A stretch of DNA of 37,867 bases from a virus: the IMG/VR virus record IMGVR_UViG_3300025769_000320, positions 1-37,867 of that record; one strand, written 5' to 3'. Below are positions 1-7,794 of the stretch, in pieces. The position numbers and the translations under genes were made by a program. The notes beneath the pieces are model-generated. The model was given only the letters and a program-made list of their open reading frames with translations, had not been told where the DNA came from and did no database searches. Within the stretch, counting starts at the first letter, position 1. Each line of letters begins with the position of its first letter.

Positions 1-44
1 AAGCACGAGAATGGTTAAAAGTATCACCGAAGAGGAATGATTAA
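1..44 (+). CDS. 3' end of an upstream early gene (partial)
   Basis: An open frame enters from the left edge, with codons starting at base 3, and reads AREWLKVSPKRND before a TAA at 42-44. The TAA overlaps the ATG of the next gene as TAATG, the same coupling used elsewhere in the early operon, which supports this as a real gene end. Only 13 residues are visible, so no function can be given. Confidence 0.55.
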   Translation, partial: AREWLKVSPKRND

Positions 45-499
45 TGATAAGAGCAGAAAAATTAACAGGTACGGCAGGAGAACTTTTTACAGCCTTTGAA
101 CTTACAATGTTAGGTATTGAATGTGATTTAATAAAACAAGATGGTACTGATGTTGTTGCGGTAAAAGGAGATGGTGTGCTGTTGGCTCAACGAATAGAAG
201 TGAAGACAGCAACTTCAGTTGACAAGAAAAAATGCTATTGTTTTTCGACATCAAAAGGTAAACCCAAAAGACCTTACACTAAATTTGATTGCGATATAAT
301 AGCTTTGGTCGCTTTACCCCAAAGAAACATACAATTTATGAGTGTAGCATCTTTACCAGGACTAACCAAGAAAGTTCACATAGACACATTTGAATATGAC
401 AAAGACTTGATAAAAAGGTCTTGGAATTATGCTTTAGAAAAAAGTATGATTGAATGTAAGAAAATCTTTGACAATATGGAAAAAAATAGGCATAACTAA
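44..499 (+). CDS. PD-(D/E)XK family nuclease
   Basis: This 151-aa protein looks like a small PD-(D/E)XK nuclease of the Holliday-junction-resolvase/PDDEXK_5 type. An N-terminal helix carries Glu13 (GELFTAFEL). It is followed by GTD (Asp36) and the strand RIEVKTA with the Glu52-x-Lys54 pair, then a hydrophobic strand FDCDIIALVAL near residue 81-90, the usual order of the core. The start is the ATG of a TAATG overlap with the preceding gene. As the first complete gene of the replication operon it probably acts in recombination, branch resolution or host-DNA breakdown. The exact substrate cannot be told from sequence. The fold call is fairly sure, the role is inference. Confidence 0.7.
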   Translation: MIRAEKLTGTAGELFTAFELTMLGIECDLIKQDGTDVVAVKGDGVLLAQRIEVKTATSVDKKKCYCFSTSKGKPKRPYTKFDCDIIALVALPQRNIQFMSVASLPGLTKKVHIDTFEYDKDLIKRSWNYALEKSMIECKKIFDNMEKNRHN

Positions 500-515
500 G
501 AAAAGGGAGAACAAA

Positions 516-695
516 ATGGATCCAGATAGATGGAAATCAGTAGCAGTACCAATCAAAACTTGGGACATGCTAAAAGAATTGTCGGAAGACAATGATAGAT
601 CAATAGGTGGTCAAATATCTTTTCTCACAAAGCAAGAATATATGTGGAAAAAGAGTCAGACTAATTCTATTGACAAACAAAAAGCTAGGGTGTAG
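516..695 (+). CDS. small ribbon-helix-helix-like protein
   Basis: A 59-aa protein. The pattern is a short strand (WKSVAVPIKTW), a helix (DMLKELSEDNDRS) and a second helix (GGQISFLTKQEY), resembling Arc/MetJ-type ribbon-helix-helix DNA-binding proteins. I chose the ATG at 516 because an AAGGGAGA ribosome site lies 6-8 bases upstream. The longer frame from 450 would overlap the nuclease gene by 50 bases without such a site. It may be a small early regulator, but no operator is visible, so that is inference. Confidence 0.6.
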   Translation: MDPDRWKSVAVPIKTWDMLKELSEDNDRSIGGQISFLTKQEYMWKKSQTNSIDKQKARV

Positions 696-748
696 AACCT
701 TAGAACCAATACCGAAGGGTATAAACTTTAACGTAGAAGGAGAGAACG

Positions 749-1318
749 ATGAGTGATGTGTTTTCACTATTCGAAGAAGAGGCAGCTAACCCTCAAGCAT
801 TTAATAAAGTTAGCGAAGGAGAGACTTCAAAGCTCTCTACATTGATAAGGCAATCCATTGATCTCGATAAAGAGATTAAGGATGCCGAACAACATCTCAA
901 AGATTTACAACAAAGAAAAAGAACTGTTGATGAGGAAGACATTCCATCATTAATGGAGACACTCGGAGTTGAAAGTCTAACTGTTGATGGCAACAAAGTT
1001 TCTATTGATAAATATGTATCGGCAAGAATACCTGACGATAAGAAGGATGAAGCATTTAGTTTTATTCGTTCTATTGGCGAGGGCGATATTATCAAGAACG
1101 AAGTTGTTGTCGGCTTTGGTATGGGTCAAGACAATGTAGCGGGAGCCGTGGTTGATGATTTACGCAATCAAGGTTTAGCACCTGCTCAAAAGACTCATAT
1201 TCATCCAATGACATTAAGAACTTGGGCGAAGAACCGAATAGAGAATAATCAAGAAATTGACTTTGATACTTTCGGAATATATGTAGGCAATCGTGCAAAA
1301 ATAAAGGGAGCAAAATAA
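749..1318 (+). CDS. conserved early phage protein with N-terminal coiled coil
   Basis: A 189-aa protein with a strong AAGGAGAG ribosome site before the ATG. Residues about 25-60 form a charged heptad-like helix (LDKEIKDAEQHLKDLQQRKR). The remainder is a mixed alpha/beta domain with a conserved-looking C-terminal part (HIHPMTLRTWAKNRIE). Its TAA overlaps the start of the SSB-like gene as TAATG, so the two are probably made together. Proteins of this shape sit before SSB-like genes in other marine podophages (from memory). I do not recognise a biochemical activity; a DNA-binding or recombination partner of the next gene is a guess. Confidence 0.75.
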   Translation: MSDVFSLFEEEAANPQAFNKVSEGETSKLSTLIRQSIDLDKEIKDAEQHLKDLQQRKRTVDEEDIPSLMETLGVESLTVDGNKVSIDKYVSARIPDDKKDEAFSFIRSIGEGDIIKNEVVVGFGMGQDNVAGAVVDDLRNQGLAPAQKTHIHPMTLRTWAKNRIENNQEIDFDTFGIYVGNRAKIKGAK

Positions 1319-2109
1319 TGGCTAATGCAGTTGCAGAAAAGAAGGCTACGGAAGTAGCACCATCCAACCTATCTTCTTTATTAGAGGAAGAGGCGGGAGC
1401 AGGACTTGAGAATTTTACTACGGAAGATATGCAAATACCTTTTATAAGGATATTACAAGCATTATCTCCACAGTTAAATAAACAAGATTCTATGTACATC
1501 AAAGGTGCTGAACAAGGAGATATATTTAATACAGTATCTCAAACAGTATATAGGGCGGACGAAGGTGTGCTTGTTGTACCTTGTTTCTTTGAGAAGAAGT
1601 TCTTGGAGTTTGCACTTAGATCAAGTGGTGGTGGTTTTATAAGAGAACTATCAGCAGATGATAAAGACATTACTCTTACAACTCGTGAGGGGGCAGCAGA
1701 AATACTGCCTTCGGGTAATGAACTCGTAAGAACCCATCAGCATGTTGTGATGGCTATGGATCCCGAAACTAAACTCGGATCTCCTGCCATTCTTGATATG
1801 AAGAAGACACAGTTAAAAGTGTCTCGTAGATGGAATACTGTTAAGAACGGCATAAGATTACCTTCGGGTAAGCCAATGCCACTATACGGAACTGCATGGA
1901 GTATTCAAACTATTGCAGAAAGCAACGATCAAGGTAGTTGGTATAACTATAAGATTGAAAGAGTAACTGAGATAACAAAAGAACTAGAGACTATGATGTT
2001 AGAAGCTAGAACTATGTATCAAAGTTTTAGAAAAGGGGAGATTAAAACGGCTTCCGCACCTGCTGACGAAATGCAAAGTGCACAGAAGGATGATGAAGTA
2101 CCGTTTTAA
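1318..2109 (+). CDS. SSB-like / DNA-replication accessory protein
   Basis: A 263-aa protein. The last residues are KDDEVPF, closely like the acidic -DDDIPF tip by which bacterial SSB recruits replication and repair partners. Before it lies a low-complexity linker (SAPADEMQSAQ). The body (about residues 35-230) is beta-rich with aromatic positions, consistent with an OB-like single-strand-binding domain, but I cannot prove that fold by eye. It sits between the coiled-coil gene and the primase/helicase/polymerase genes, the place expected for the phage SSB (gp2.5-like role). A terminator follows at once. A RecT-like annealing role is an alternative. Confidence 0.6.
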   Translation: MANAVAEKKATEVAPSNLSSLLEEEAGAGLENFTTEDMQIPFIRILQALSPQLNKQDSMYIKGAEQGDIFNTVSQTVYRADEGVLVVPCFFEKKFLEFALRSSGGGFIRELSADDKDITLTTREGAAEILPSGNELVRTHQHVVMAMDPETKLGSPAILDMKKTQLKVSRRWNTVKNGIRLPSGKPMPLYGTAWSIQTIAESNDQGSWYNYKIERVTEITKELETMMLEARTMYQSFRKGEIKTASAPADEMQSAQKDDEVPF

Positions 2110-2116
2110 TTAGTAA

Positions 2117-2154
2117 GGGCCGTGGCTACTCCTCCAAGTCACGGCTCTTTTTTT
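2117..2154 (+). terminator. Rho-independent terminator after the SSB-like gene
   Basis: An 11-bp hairpin pairs 2117-2127 with 2137-2147, including two G-T wobbles, around a 9-base loop. It is followed directly by seven T residues (2148-2154). It begins eight bases after the SSB-like stop codon and ends 12 bases before the primase start. It should reduce transcription into the primase-helicase-polymerase genes, giving more SSB-like protein than replication enzymes. Confidence 0.85.
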
Positions 2155-2166
2155 ATGGAGTGAAGA

Positions 2167-3705
2167 GTGAATTTAGCAGAAGAATTATTAGAGGCCTTTA
2201 TTGGGTTTAGTACGGCTCATGGTCAAACAGAAGTATCGCAAGAACGTACCGCAGGTAAACAAAAAGCAAAATCATTTATAGTAAGAAACCCTCTTACATT
2301 ACAATTAATAGAGGGTCACATCAACGGCAAAAAAGGTGTCGGTGCTATCCCTATTAATGAAGAAAACAAATGTAGGTTTGGTGCTTTGGATATAGATGAG
2401 TATCCATTAGAACATAATAAATTAATAGACAAATTAGAGGAACTCAAAGTTCCGTGTATCGTGTGCCGTAGTAAATCAGGTGGTGCACATATATTCTTTT
2501 TCTTTAAGGAGTGGATGAATGCAGGAGATTTCAGAGACAAGGCTGCAGAAATTTCTTCTGCACTTGGTCATGGCAGGTGCGAAATATTCCCAAAACAAGA
2601 ACAGATTCTTGTCGAAAGGGGTGATGTTGGCAACTTTATCAATTTACCGTATTTTGATTCAGAGCAAACTCTACGATATGCGATCATCCGAAGAGAGGGA
2701 ACTTATGTCGAGGCATCGTTGTCGGAATTCATTGAAGAGATACAAAAGGTCAAGACCTTACCGAAGGACTTTTTAACTCTGCCTATAGGTGGACCTGTAG
2801 ACCTTTTACCAAATTATATACCTTGCCTTAGAACTAAGTTAGCTATTGGTGTATTTGAGGGAGAAAGAAATAGAACTGCTTTTCAACTAGGTGTATTCCT
2901 ACAAAGGCTTGATCCTGGTAATTGGAAAACAAAATTTGAAGAGCACAATGTAAGAGATTTTCATCCACCTTTATCTGCATCAGAAGTTGTAGCCATACAA
3001 AATACTTTAGAGAAAAAAGAATATCAGTACTTATGTAAAGAAGAACCTATGGCCTCGCATTGTAATCAAGGTGTGTGTAGAACAATGAAGTTAGGTATTG
3101 GTGCCACATCGATGCCAAGCATAAGTGGGTTGTCTGTGATTTTATCAGAGCCAAGACTATGGTTCGTGGATATAGGTGGGCAAAGACTAGAAATAACTAC
3201 AGAAGAATTGCAAGCACCACGACTCTTTCAACGAGCATGTATGGAGCAATTAAAGGTAATGCCACCTAAATTAAAAGATGCGGATTGGGAAGTGACTGTT
3301 AATGATTTAATGGAAAAATGTAATGAGATACAAGTTCCCGAAGAGTTGACATACAAAGGACAATTTATTTCTATTCTTGAGTCTTATTGTACAGGTCGAA
3401 TACAAGCACAAACATTTGAAGAAATTATGTTAGGCAAACCTTATACAGAAGCAGAGGAAGCTAAAACTTATTTCAGATTAGATTCTCTTATGGATTTTAT
3501 GAGACAGAAGAAGTTTGATTCTTACACGAGAGCACAAGTTCAAGAAAGATTAAAGGAAATGAACAACGAAGAAAGTTCTATAGTTAAAACATTTAAAACA
3601 TCTTCTGGTAAATGGAAATCTGTAAGGGTTTGGTGGATCCCTGAGTTTGCTTCTGAGGTTGAAGTTAGTGAGATAGCTATAGAAAAAGAAGAGGCTCCTT
3701 TCTGA
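2167..3705 (+). CDS. archaeo-eukaryotic-type primase (TOTE conflict-system primase-like)
   Basis: A 512-aa DNA primase of the AEP superfamily, expected to make primers for the phage polymerase. Motif I is FGALDIDEY (Asp75, Asp77, the metal-binding hDhD). Motif II is SKSGGAHIFF (His108). EIFPKQ at about residues 139-144 fits motif III. A Cys/His cluster near residue 290-305 (LCKEEPMASHCNQGVC) looks like the metal-binding part of the C-terminal primase domain. The C-terminus reads KEEAPF, again SSB-tip-like. The start must be GTG at 2167, preceded by GGAG: the nearby ATG at 2155 is out of frame and the next in-frame Met falls after motif II. Its stop overlaps the helicase start (TGATG). Confidence 0.88.
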   Translation: MNLAEELLEAFIGFSTAHGQTEVSQERTAGKQKAKSFIVRNPLTLQLIEGHINGKKGVGAIPINEENKCRFGALDIDEYPLEHNKLIDKLEELKVPCIVCRSKSGGAHIFFFFKEWMNAGDFRDKAAEISSALGHGRCEIFPKQEQILVERGDVGNFINLPYFDSEQTLRYAIIRREGTYVEASLSEFIEEIQKVKTLPKDFLTLPIGGPVDLLPNYIPCLRTKLAIGVFEGERNRTAFQLGVFLQRLDPGNWKTKFEEHNVRDFHPPLSASEVVAIQNTLEKKEYQYLCKEEPMASHCNQGVCRTMKLGIGATSMPSISGLSVILSEPRLWFVDIGGQRLEITTEELQAPRLFQRACMEQLKVMPPKLKDADWEVTVNDLMEKCNEIQVPEELTYKGQFISILESYCTGRIQAQTFEEIMLGKPYTEAEEAKTYFRLDSLMDFMRQKKFDSYTRAQVQERLKEMNNEESSIVKTFKTSSGKWKSVRVWWIPEFASEVEVSEIAIEKEEAPF

Positions 3706-5219
3706 TGGAAACAACAATATTCGGGCCACCAGGCACAGGTAAAACAACTAGTTTAATTAATTTAGTTAAAAACAAAATAGCAGACGGAATGGATCCTACC
3801 AAGATAGCTTTCATGTCTTTTAGTCGTAAGGCTGCAACAGAAGCAAAAGATAGGGCTACACTAGAATTAAGTTTAGATAAAGAACAAATGATTTATTTTA
3901 GAACCTTACATTCTTTGGCTTTTACATGGTTAGGCCTAGATGTTAAAAAAGTTTTTAAAGGATCAGACTATAATGAATTAGGTAATTTAGTAGGTTTAGA
4001 ATTTAGAAGTAATCCAACAGTAGGTTTAGAAGATGGGCCTTTGTTTCAAATTGGGGCAGGTGGCGATAAATATATGTCAGTCATACAAATGGCTCGTGTT
4101 AGAGAAGTGACTTTAGAAGAACAATTTAATGATACTTGGGATCACACCTTGCATTGGCAACAATTAAAAAACTTAGCTAAAGCATATAGTGATTATAAAG
4201 AAGCAAAGAATAAACTAGATTTTGTTGATATGATAGAGAAGTTTATCGAAGAAGGTACAAGTCCAAAATTTGATTTACTTATAATAGATGAAGCACAAGA
4301 TTTAGCTCCACTGCAATGGCGAATGGTTAAGGAAATTTTAGTTCCGAACTCCAAAGAAATTTATTATGCAGGAGATGATGACCAAGCCATATATACCTGG
4401 ATGGGTGTAAAAGTTGATGATTTTTTAAATGCTTCTAAAAATAAATTAGTGTTAAATAAATCGTATCGTGTGCCGAGTGCCGTGCACGAGTTTTCACAAA
4501 ACCTCATAAAAAAAGTCTCTATCAGACAATTAAAAGAATGGCAACCCACTAAAAAAGATGGCACTATAGAATGGCATCGAGATATACTTGATGTAGATCT
4601 AACTAGTGGCGAATGGTTGATACTTGCGAGAACTAATTATATCACAAATAAAATATGTACTCGTCTCAAAGAAGAAGGCTATCTCTATTGGAGAGAAGGC
4701 ACTGGTTGGTCTATTTCCCCAAATGTACTTAACGGAATAGAGGTATGGCTTAAACTATGCAAAAACCAAAGCTTGTCTACATCAGAACTGAAGAATTTTG
4801 CGAAACTATTGAACCCGAATATTATCACGAAATCTGGGAGAAAAAGATTCTCTCATTTAGATCCCGAACAAACTTATACTCTAAAAGAAATTATAGAGAA
4901 ATGCAATTTGACCGCATCACACGAGACTCCGTGGCAGAATGTGTTGAAAGTATCGGATCAAGAGACGGCCTATATAATGTCAGCGAGGAGACGAGGGGAG
5001 AGAATACTGACGGGGACTCCGAGGATTCGGATATCGACAATACACAAAGCCAAAGGTGGAGAGGCGGATAACGTAGCTCTACTTCTTGACTCCACTAAAG
5101 CCTGTGTAGAAAGCTTAGACCAAGATTCTGAGACAAGAATTTTTTATGTCGGAGCAACTCGTGCTAAACAATCATTACATTTAATAGAATCAACAACTAA
5201 GTATGGATTTAATACATGA
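3705..5219 (+). CDS. UvrD/Rep-like SF1 DNA helicase
   Basis: A 504-aa superfamily 1 helicase, ATP-driven and acting on DNA at the replication fork or in repair. Visible motifs: Walker A GPPGTGKTT (7-15), motif Ia region AFMSFSRKAATEA (35-47), Walker B IIDEAQD (193-199), motif III GDDDQAIYTW (223-232), motif V ISTIHKAKGGEADNV and motif VI YVGATRAK (about 481-488). The protein is shorter than cellular UvrD/Rep (about 670-720 aa), mostly through reduced 1B/2B insertions. It starts inside the primase stop and its own TGA overlaps the next start (ATGA), so primase, helicase and the next gene are translationally coupled. No separate DnaB/gp4-like helicase is present, so this may be the replicative helicase (inference). 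Confidence 0.9.
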   Translation: METTIFGPPGTGKTTSLINLVKNKIADGMDPTKIAFMSFSRKAATEAKDRATLELSLDKEQMIYFRTLHSLAFTWLGLDVKKVFKGSDYNELGNLVGLEFRSNPTVGLEDGPLFQIGAGGDKYMSVIQMARVREVTLEEQFNDTWDHTLHWQQLKNLAKAYSDYKEAKNKLDFVDMIEKFIEEGTSPKFDLLIIDEAQDLAPLQWRMVKEILVPNSKEIYYAGDDDQAIYTWMGVKVDDFLNASKNKLVLNKSYRVPSAVHEFSQNLIKKVSIRQLKEWQPTKKDGTIEWHRDILDVDLTSGEWLILARTNYITNKICTRLKEEGYLYWREGTGWSISPNVLNGIEVWLKLCKNQSLSTSELKNFAKLLNPNIITKSGRKRFSHLDPEQTYTLKEIIEKCNLTASHETPWQNVLKVSDQETAYIMSARRRGERILTGTPRIRISTIHKAKGGEADNVALLLDSTKACVESLDQDSETRIFYVGATRAKQSLHLIESTTKYGFNT

Positions 5220-5503
5220 AAAAAGATAGAGAATTTTTCTTACGAGAAGCAGAGAAACTTATCAATGGACAGAGAGCCAAGGAATATGGACCTGCTAAAA
5301 AGAATCATCAACGTATAGCTGATATATGGACTATATTGTTAGATAAAAAATTAAATGGTGCAATTACTCCAGAGGAAGTTGTGGCTTGTATGATTGGTGT
5401 TAAGGTAGCGAGACTTGCTGAAGACATATCAAAGGACGATTCGTGGACAGATGTTATTGGTTATGCGGCACTAGGTGGAGAAATTATTAATGACAAATCA
5501 TGA
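5216..5503 (+). CDS. DUF6378-like small phage protein
   Basis: A 95-aa, mostly helical protein. It resembles a widespread phage family with the pattern EAEKLINGQRAKEYGPAKKNHQRIADIW near the N-terminus and MIGVKVARLAEDISKDDSWTDVIGYAALG near the C-terminus. I know this as DUF6378, naming from memory. The all-helical form and the acidic/charged pattern recall MazG-like nucleotide pyrophosphohydrolases, but the classic EExxE...ExxD metal site is not clear, so an enzymatic claim would be weak. The gene is locked between helicase and polymerase by ATGA-type overlaps, which suggests a replication or nucleotide-metabolism role. Confidence 0.7.
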   Translation: MKKDREFFLREAEKLINGQRAKEYGPAKKNHQRIADIWTILLDKKLNGAITPEEVVACMIGVKVARLAEDISKDDSWTDVIGYAALGGEIINDKS

Positions 5504-7403
5504 TCAATATCATTTTTTAGACCAAGACATAAAAGATATGTCTTGGGGAAACATAGATTCTGACTGGACTCCTCCTCAAACCTTTCCAGATTTATCTCAA
5601 TACGAAACAGTTTCAATAGACTTAGAAACAAAAGATACAAATCTATTAACACTTGGTCCTGGTTGGACAAGAAAAGATGGGTATGTGATAGGTGTTGCAG
5701 TTGCAGCGGGAGAAAGCTCTTGGTATTTTCCTGTTGCACACAAATCTGGTAACATGTCAAAAAACATAGTTTATAAATGGCTACAAAAATTATGTAATGA
5801 TGAAAAAATAACTAAAGTATTTCATAATGCTTTGTATGATTTAGGTTGGCTTAGAGCAGAAGGTATAGAGGTTAAAGGTAAAATAATAGATACCATGATT
5901 GCGGCACCTTTGCTGGATGAAAATAGAAAATGGTATAATCTTAATTCTCTTGCTCGTGACTATTTAGGTGAGTTTAAAGATGAAAAACTTTTAAAGTCAG
6001 CAGCGGATGAGTTTGGTGTTGATCCTAAATCTGGTATGTGGCAGTTGCCTCCTAGATATGTAGGTAAGTATGCCGAGCAAGATGCTTTGATAACTTTAAA
6101 ACTTTGGGATAATCTTAGAAAGAAAATAACTCAAGAAGAATGTTCAAGTATCTTTGAGTTAGAGATAGATCTACTACCTGTACTTTTTGAAATGAAAACA
6201 AAAGGTGTTCGTGTTGATGTAGAGAAAGCAAATAAAACTAAAAAAGAACTAACTAAACTTGAGAAATCACTTATAGATGAAATAGTCAAGGAAACTGGAG
6301 TCACGGTTGAACCGTGGGTCGCCACATCTGTAGCAAAAGTCTTTGACGCTGTAGGACTTCCTTATTCTCGCACAGAGAAGTCTGGGGCACCCATGTTTAC
6401 AAAACAATTTCTTGCGAATAATACTCATCCTATTGCACAAAAAATTATAAAAATTAGAGAAATAAACAAAGCTAATACAACTTTTGTTGATACAATCCTT
6501 GAGCATTCTCATAATGGTAGAATACATTGTGATTTTCACTCCTTACGATCAGATGGTGGTGGAACTGTTACTGGACGTTTTAGTTCAAGTAACCCCAATT
6601 TGCAACAGATTCCTGCACGAGATCCTGAGATTAAAAAATTAATTCGTGGTTTGTTTATCCCGGAGGAGGGCCACAAATGGGGTTCATTTGATTATGCATC
6701 ACAAGAACCAAGATGGCTAGTGCATTATTGTGCTACCTTGACGGGTGTTGATAAACATCCTCAAATAGATGACGTTGTTAAGATGTATCATGAAGGTAAT
6801 GCTGACTTTCATCAGATGGTTGCAGATATGGCCAACATACCAAGAAAGCAAGCTAAGACAGTTAATCTTGGTATTATGTATGGAATGGGTAAAGCAAAAC
6901 TTGCTAATGTTATGGATATAGAAATAGAAGAAGCAGAAAAATTATTGAATACATATAATCAGAAAGTACCTTTTTTGAGATCTTTATCCGAAAAAGCCAT
7001 GGATCGTGCAGCGAGCACTGGTGTTATACGAACTTGGTTAGGACGTAAATGTAGATTTGATATGTACGAGCCTGTGTCTTATGGTTTCAATAAAGCATTA
7101 CCAATGAAAGAAGCTATCAAAGAATATGGAGAGAAAGGTCGAGTGAGAAGAGCCTTTACATATAAGGCCTTGAATAGATTGATCCAAGGTTCAAGTGCTG
7201 ATCAAACAAAGAAAGCTATGGTCGAGTGCTATAAGGAAGGGCTGTGTCCTGTGTTGACCGTACATGACGAACTTTGTTTTAACATAGAAAACCAAAAACA
7301 AGCAGACAAAATTGTTGAGATAATGTCTACTTGTATTCCTGGTTTAAAAGTGCCTTTTGATGTAGATATGGCTCTGTGTGATAATTGGGGCGAAGTTGAT
7401 TAA
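5490..7403 (+). CDS. polA: DNA polymerase I (family A) with 3'-5' exonuclease
   Basis: A 637-aa replicative family-A polymerase lacking a 5'-3' exonuclease. The proofreading domain shows SIDLETKD (DxE, Exo I), VFHNALYDL (Exo II) and YAEQDALITL (Exo III, Y-x3-D). The polymerase domain shows FDYASQEPRW (motif A), RKQAKTVNLGIMYG (motif B) and TVHDELCF (motif C). At the position equivalent to E. coli Pol I Phe762 there is Leu (Leu460 here). I chose the ATG at 5490, overlapping the end of the previous gene with GGAG upstream, over an in-frame GTG at 5475. It is the last plus-strand gene; its stop interlocks with the convergent DUF1127 gene. Confidence 0.95.
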   Translation: MTNHDQYHFLDQDIKDMSWGNIDSDWTPPQTFPDLSQYETVSIDLETKDTNLLTLGPGWTRKDGYVIGVAVAAGESSWYFPVAHKSGNMSKNIVYKWLQKLCNDEKITKVFHNALYDLGWLRAEGIEVKGKIIDTMIAAPLLDENRKWYNLNSLARDYLGEFKDEKLLKSAADEFGVDPKSGMWQLPPRYVGKYAEQDALITLKLWDNLRKKITQEECSSIFELEIDLLPVLFEMKTKGVRVDVEKANKTKKELTKLEKSLIDEIVKETGVTVEPWVATSVAKVFDAVGLPYSRTEKSGAPMFTKQFLANNTHPIAQKIIKIREINKANTTFVDTILEHSHNGRIHCDFHSLRSDGGGTVTGRFSSSNPNLQQIPARDPEIKKLIRGLFIPEEGHKWGSFDYASQEPRWLVHYCATLTGVDKHPQIDDVVKMYHEGNADFHQMVADMANIPRKQAKTVNLGIMYGMGKAKLANVMDIEIEEAEKLLNTYNQKVPFLRSLSEKAMDRAASTGVIRTWLGRKCRFDMYEPVSYGFNKALPMKEAIKEYGEKGRVRRAFTYKALNRLIQGSSADQTKKAMVECYKEGLCPVLTVHDELCFNIENQKQADKIVEIMSTCIPGLKVPFDVDMALCDNWGEVD

Positions 7404-7597
7404 AGACCAGATTTTACAAACAAATCTAATTCAGACATTTGATCTTCTTCTGGTTTTTCATTTTTAAAAACATCATAGGCATGAGACGTAATATTTGATC
7501 TGTCTATACCTATGTCTTTTAATGTTGCATCGTCCAAGCTATTTAATGCACTTACAGTTCTCGCTATTTTGAATTTATAAAACCAGTTTGATAACAT
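7400..7597 (-). CDS. DUF1127 family small protein
   Basis: A 65-aa protein with the DUF1127 (YjiS-like) signature in its first 40 residues: an aromatic/basic helix (WFYKFKIARTVSALNSL) followed by DDATLKDIGIDRSNI. DUF1127 proteins are common in alpha- and gammaproteobacteria, and some have been linked to RNA binding and phosphate/carbon or stress physiology. The acidic tail (EKPEEDQMSELDLF) is extra. It has a strong AAGGAGA ribosome site. Its TAA shares the TTAA at 7400-7403 with the polymerase stop. It is separated from the other late genes by a 197-base gap, so it may have its own transcript. A host-takeover role is inference. Confidence 0.8.
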   Translation of the reverse strand: MLSNWFYKFKIARTVSALNSLDDATLKDIGIDRSNITSHAYDVFKNEKPEEDQMSELDLFVKSGL

Positions 7598-7794
7598 TTA
7601 TTTCTCCTTTTCTATTATTAGTTATACATTTTTTCTAAAAGATAGAGAACCGAGCAAAAGTGAAAGACATTCTTTCCAAAAAAGCATAAATTAACGCTAG
7701 GATATTAAATTTAAATGTAGAAAAACAAAGCCTATTCTAGCTAGGAATCATACCAAGGACTCTTGTTTCGTTGATTCTGAGGCATCTGAGAGCC
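7598..7794. other. 197-base intergenic gap between DUF1127 and DUF1289 genes
   Basis: This is the longest untranslated stretch in the window. Next to the DUF1127 gene there is a TATAAC box on the minus strand (about 26 bases before its start) without a convincing -35. A small GC-poor hairpin with a T-rich tail lies at 7720-7745 (minus), and an AGGC/GCCT hairpin followed by T6 lies at about 7779-7803 (plus). I see no tRNA, integrase site or long repeat. It may hold the end signals of both convergent transcripts and a promoter for DUF1127. Confidence 0.4.
7720..7745 (-). terminator. possible weak terminator of the late operon
   Basis: On the minus strand, CCTA and TAGG pair across a 7-base loop, followed by CTTTGTTTTTC. 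The stem is only 4 bp, so this is weak. Its place, 50-75 bases after the DUF1289 stop codon, is where the late transcript would be expected to end. Confidence 0.25.

Noticed and set aside
793-1502. Minus-strand open frames opposite the 189-aa and SSB-like genes
   Set aside because: Antisense shadows of well-formed genes with SD sites and TAATG coupling; low-complexity Ser/Leu/Cys products.
4757-5071. Second plus-strand frame within the helicase gene
   Set aside because: Out-of-frame shadow; the helicase frame keeps motifs V and VI through and after this stretch.
7598-7794. Phage attachment site or integrase remnant
   Set aside because: No integrase gene, tRNA-like segment or long direct repeat is present in the window.
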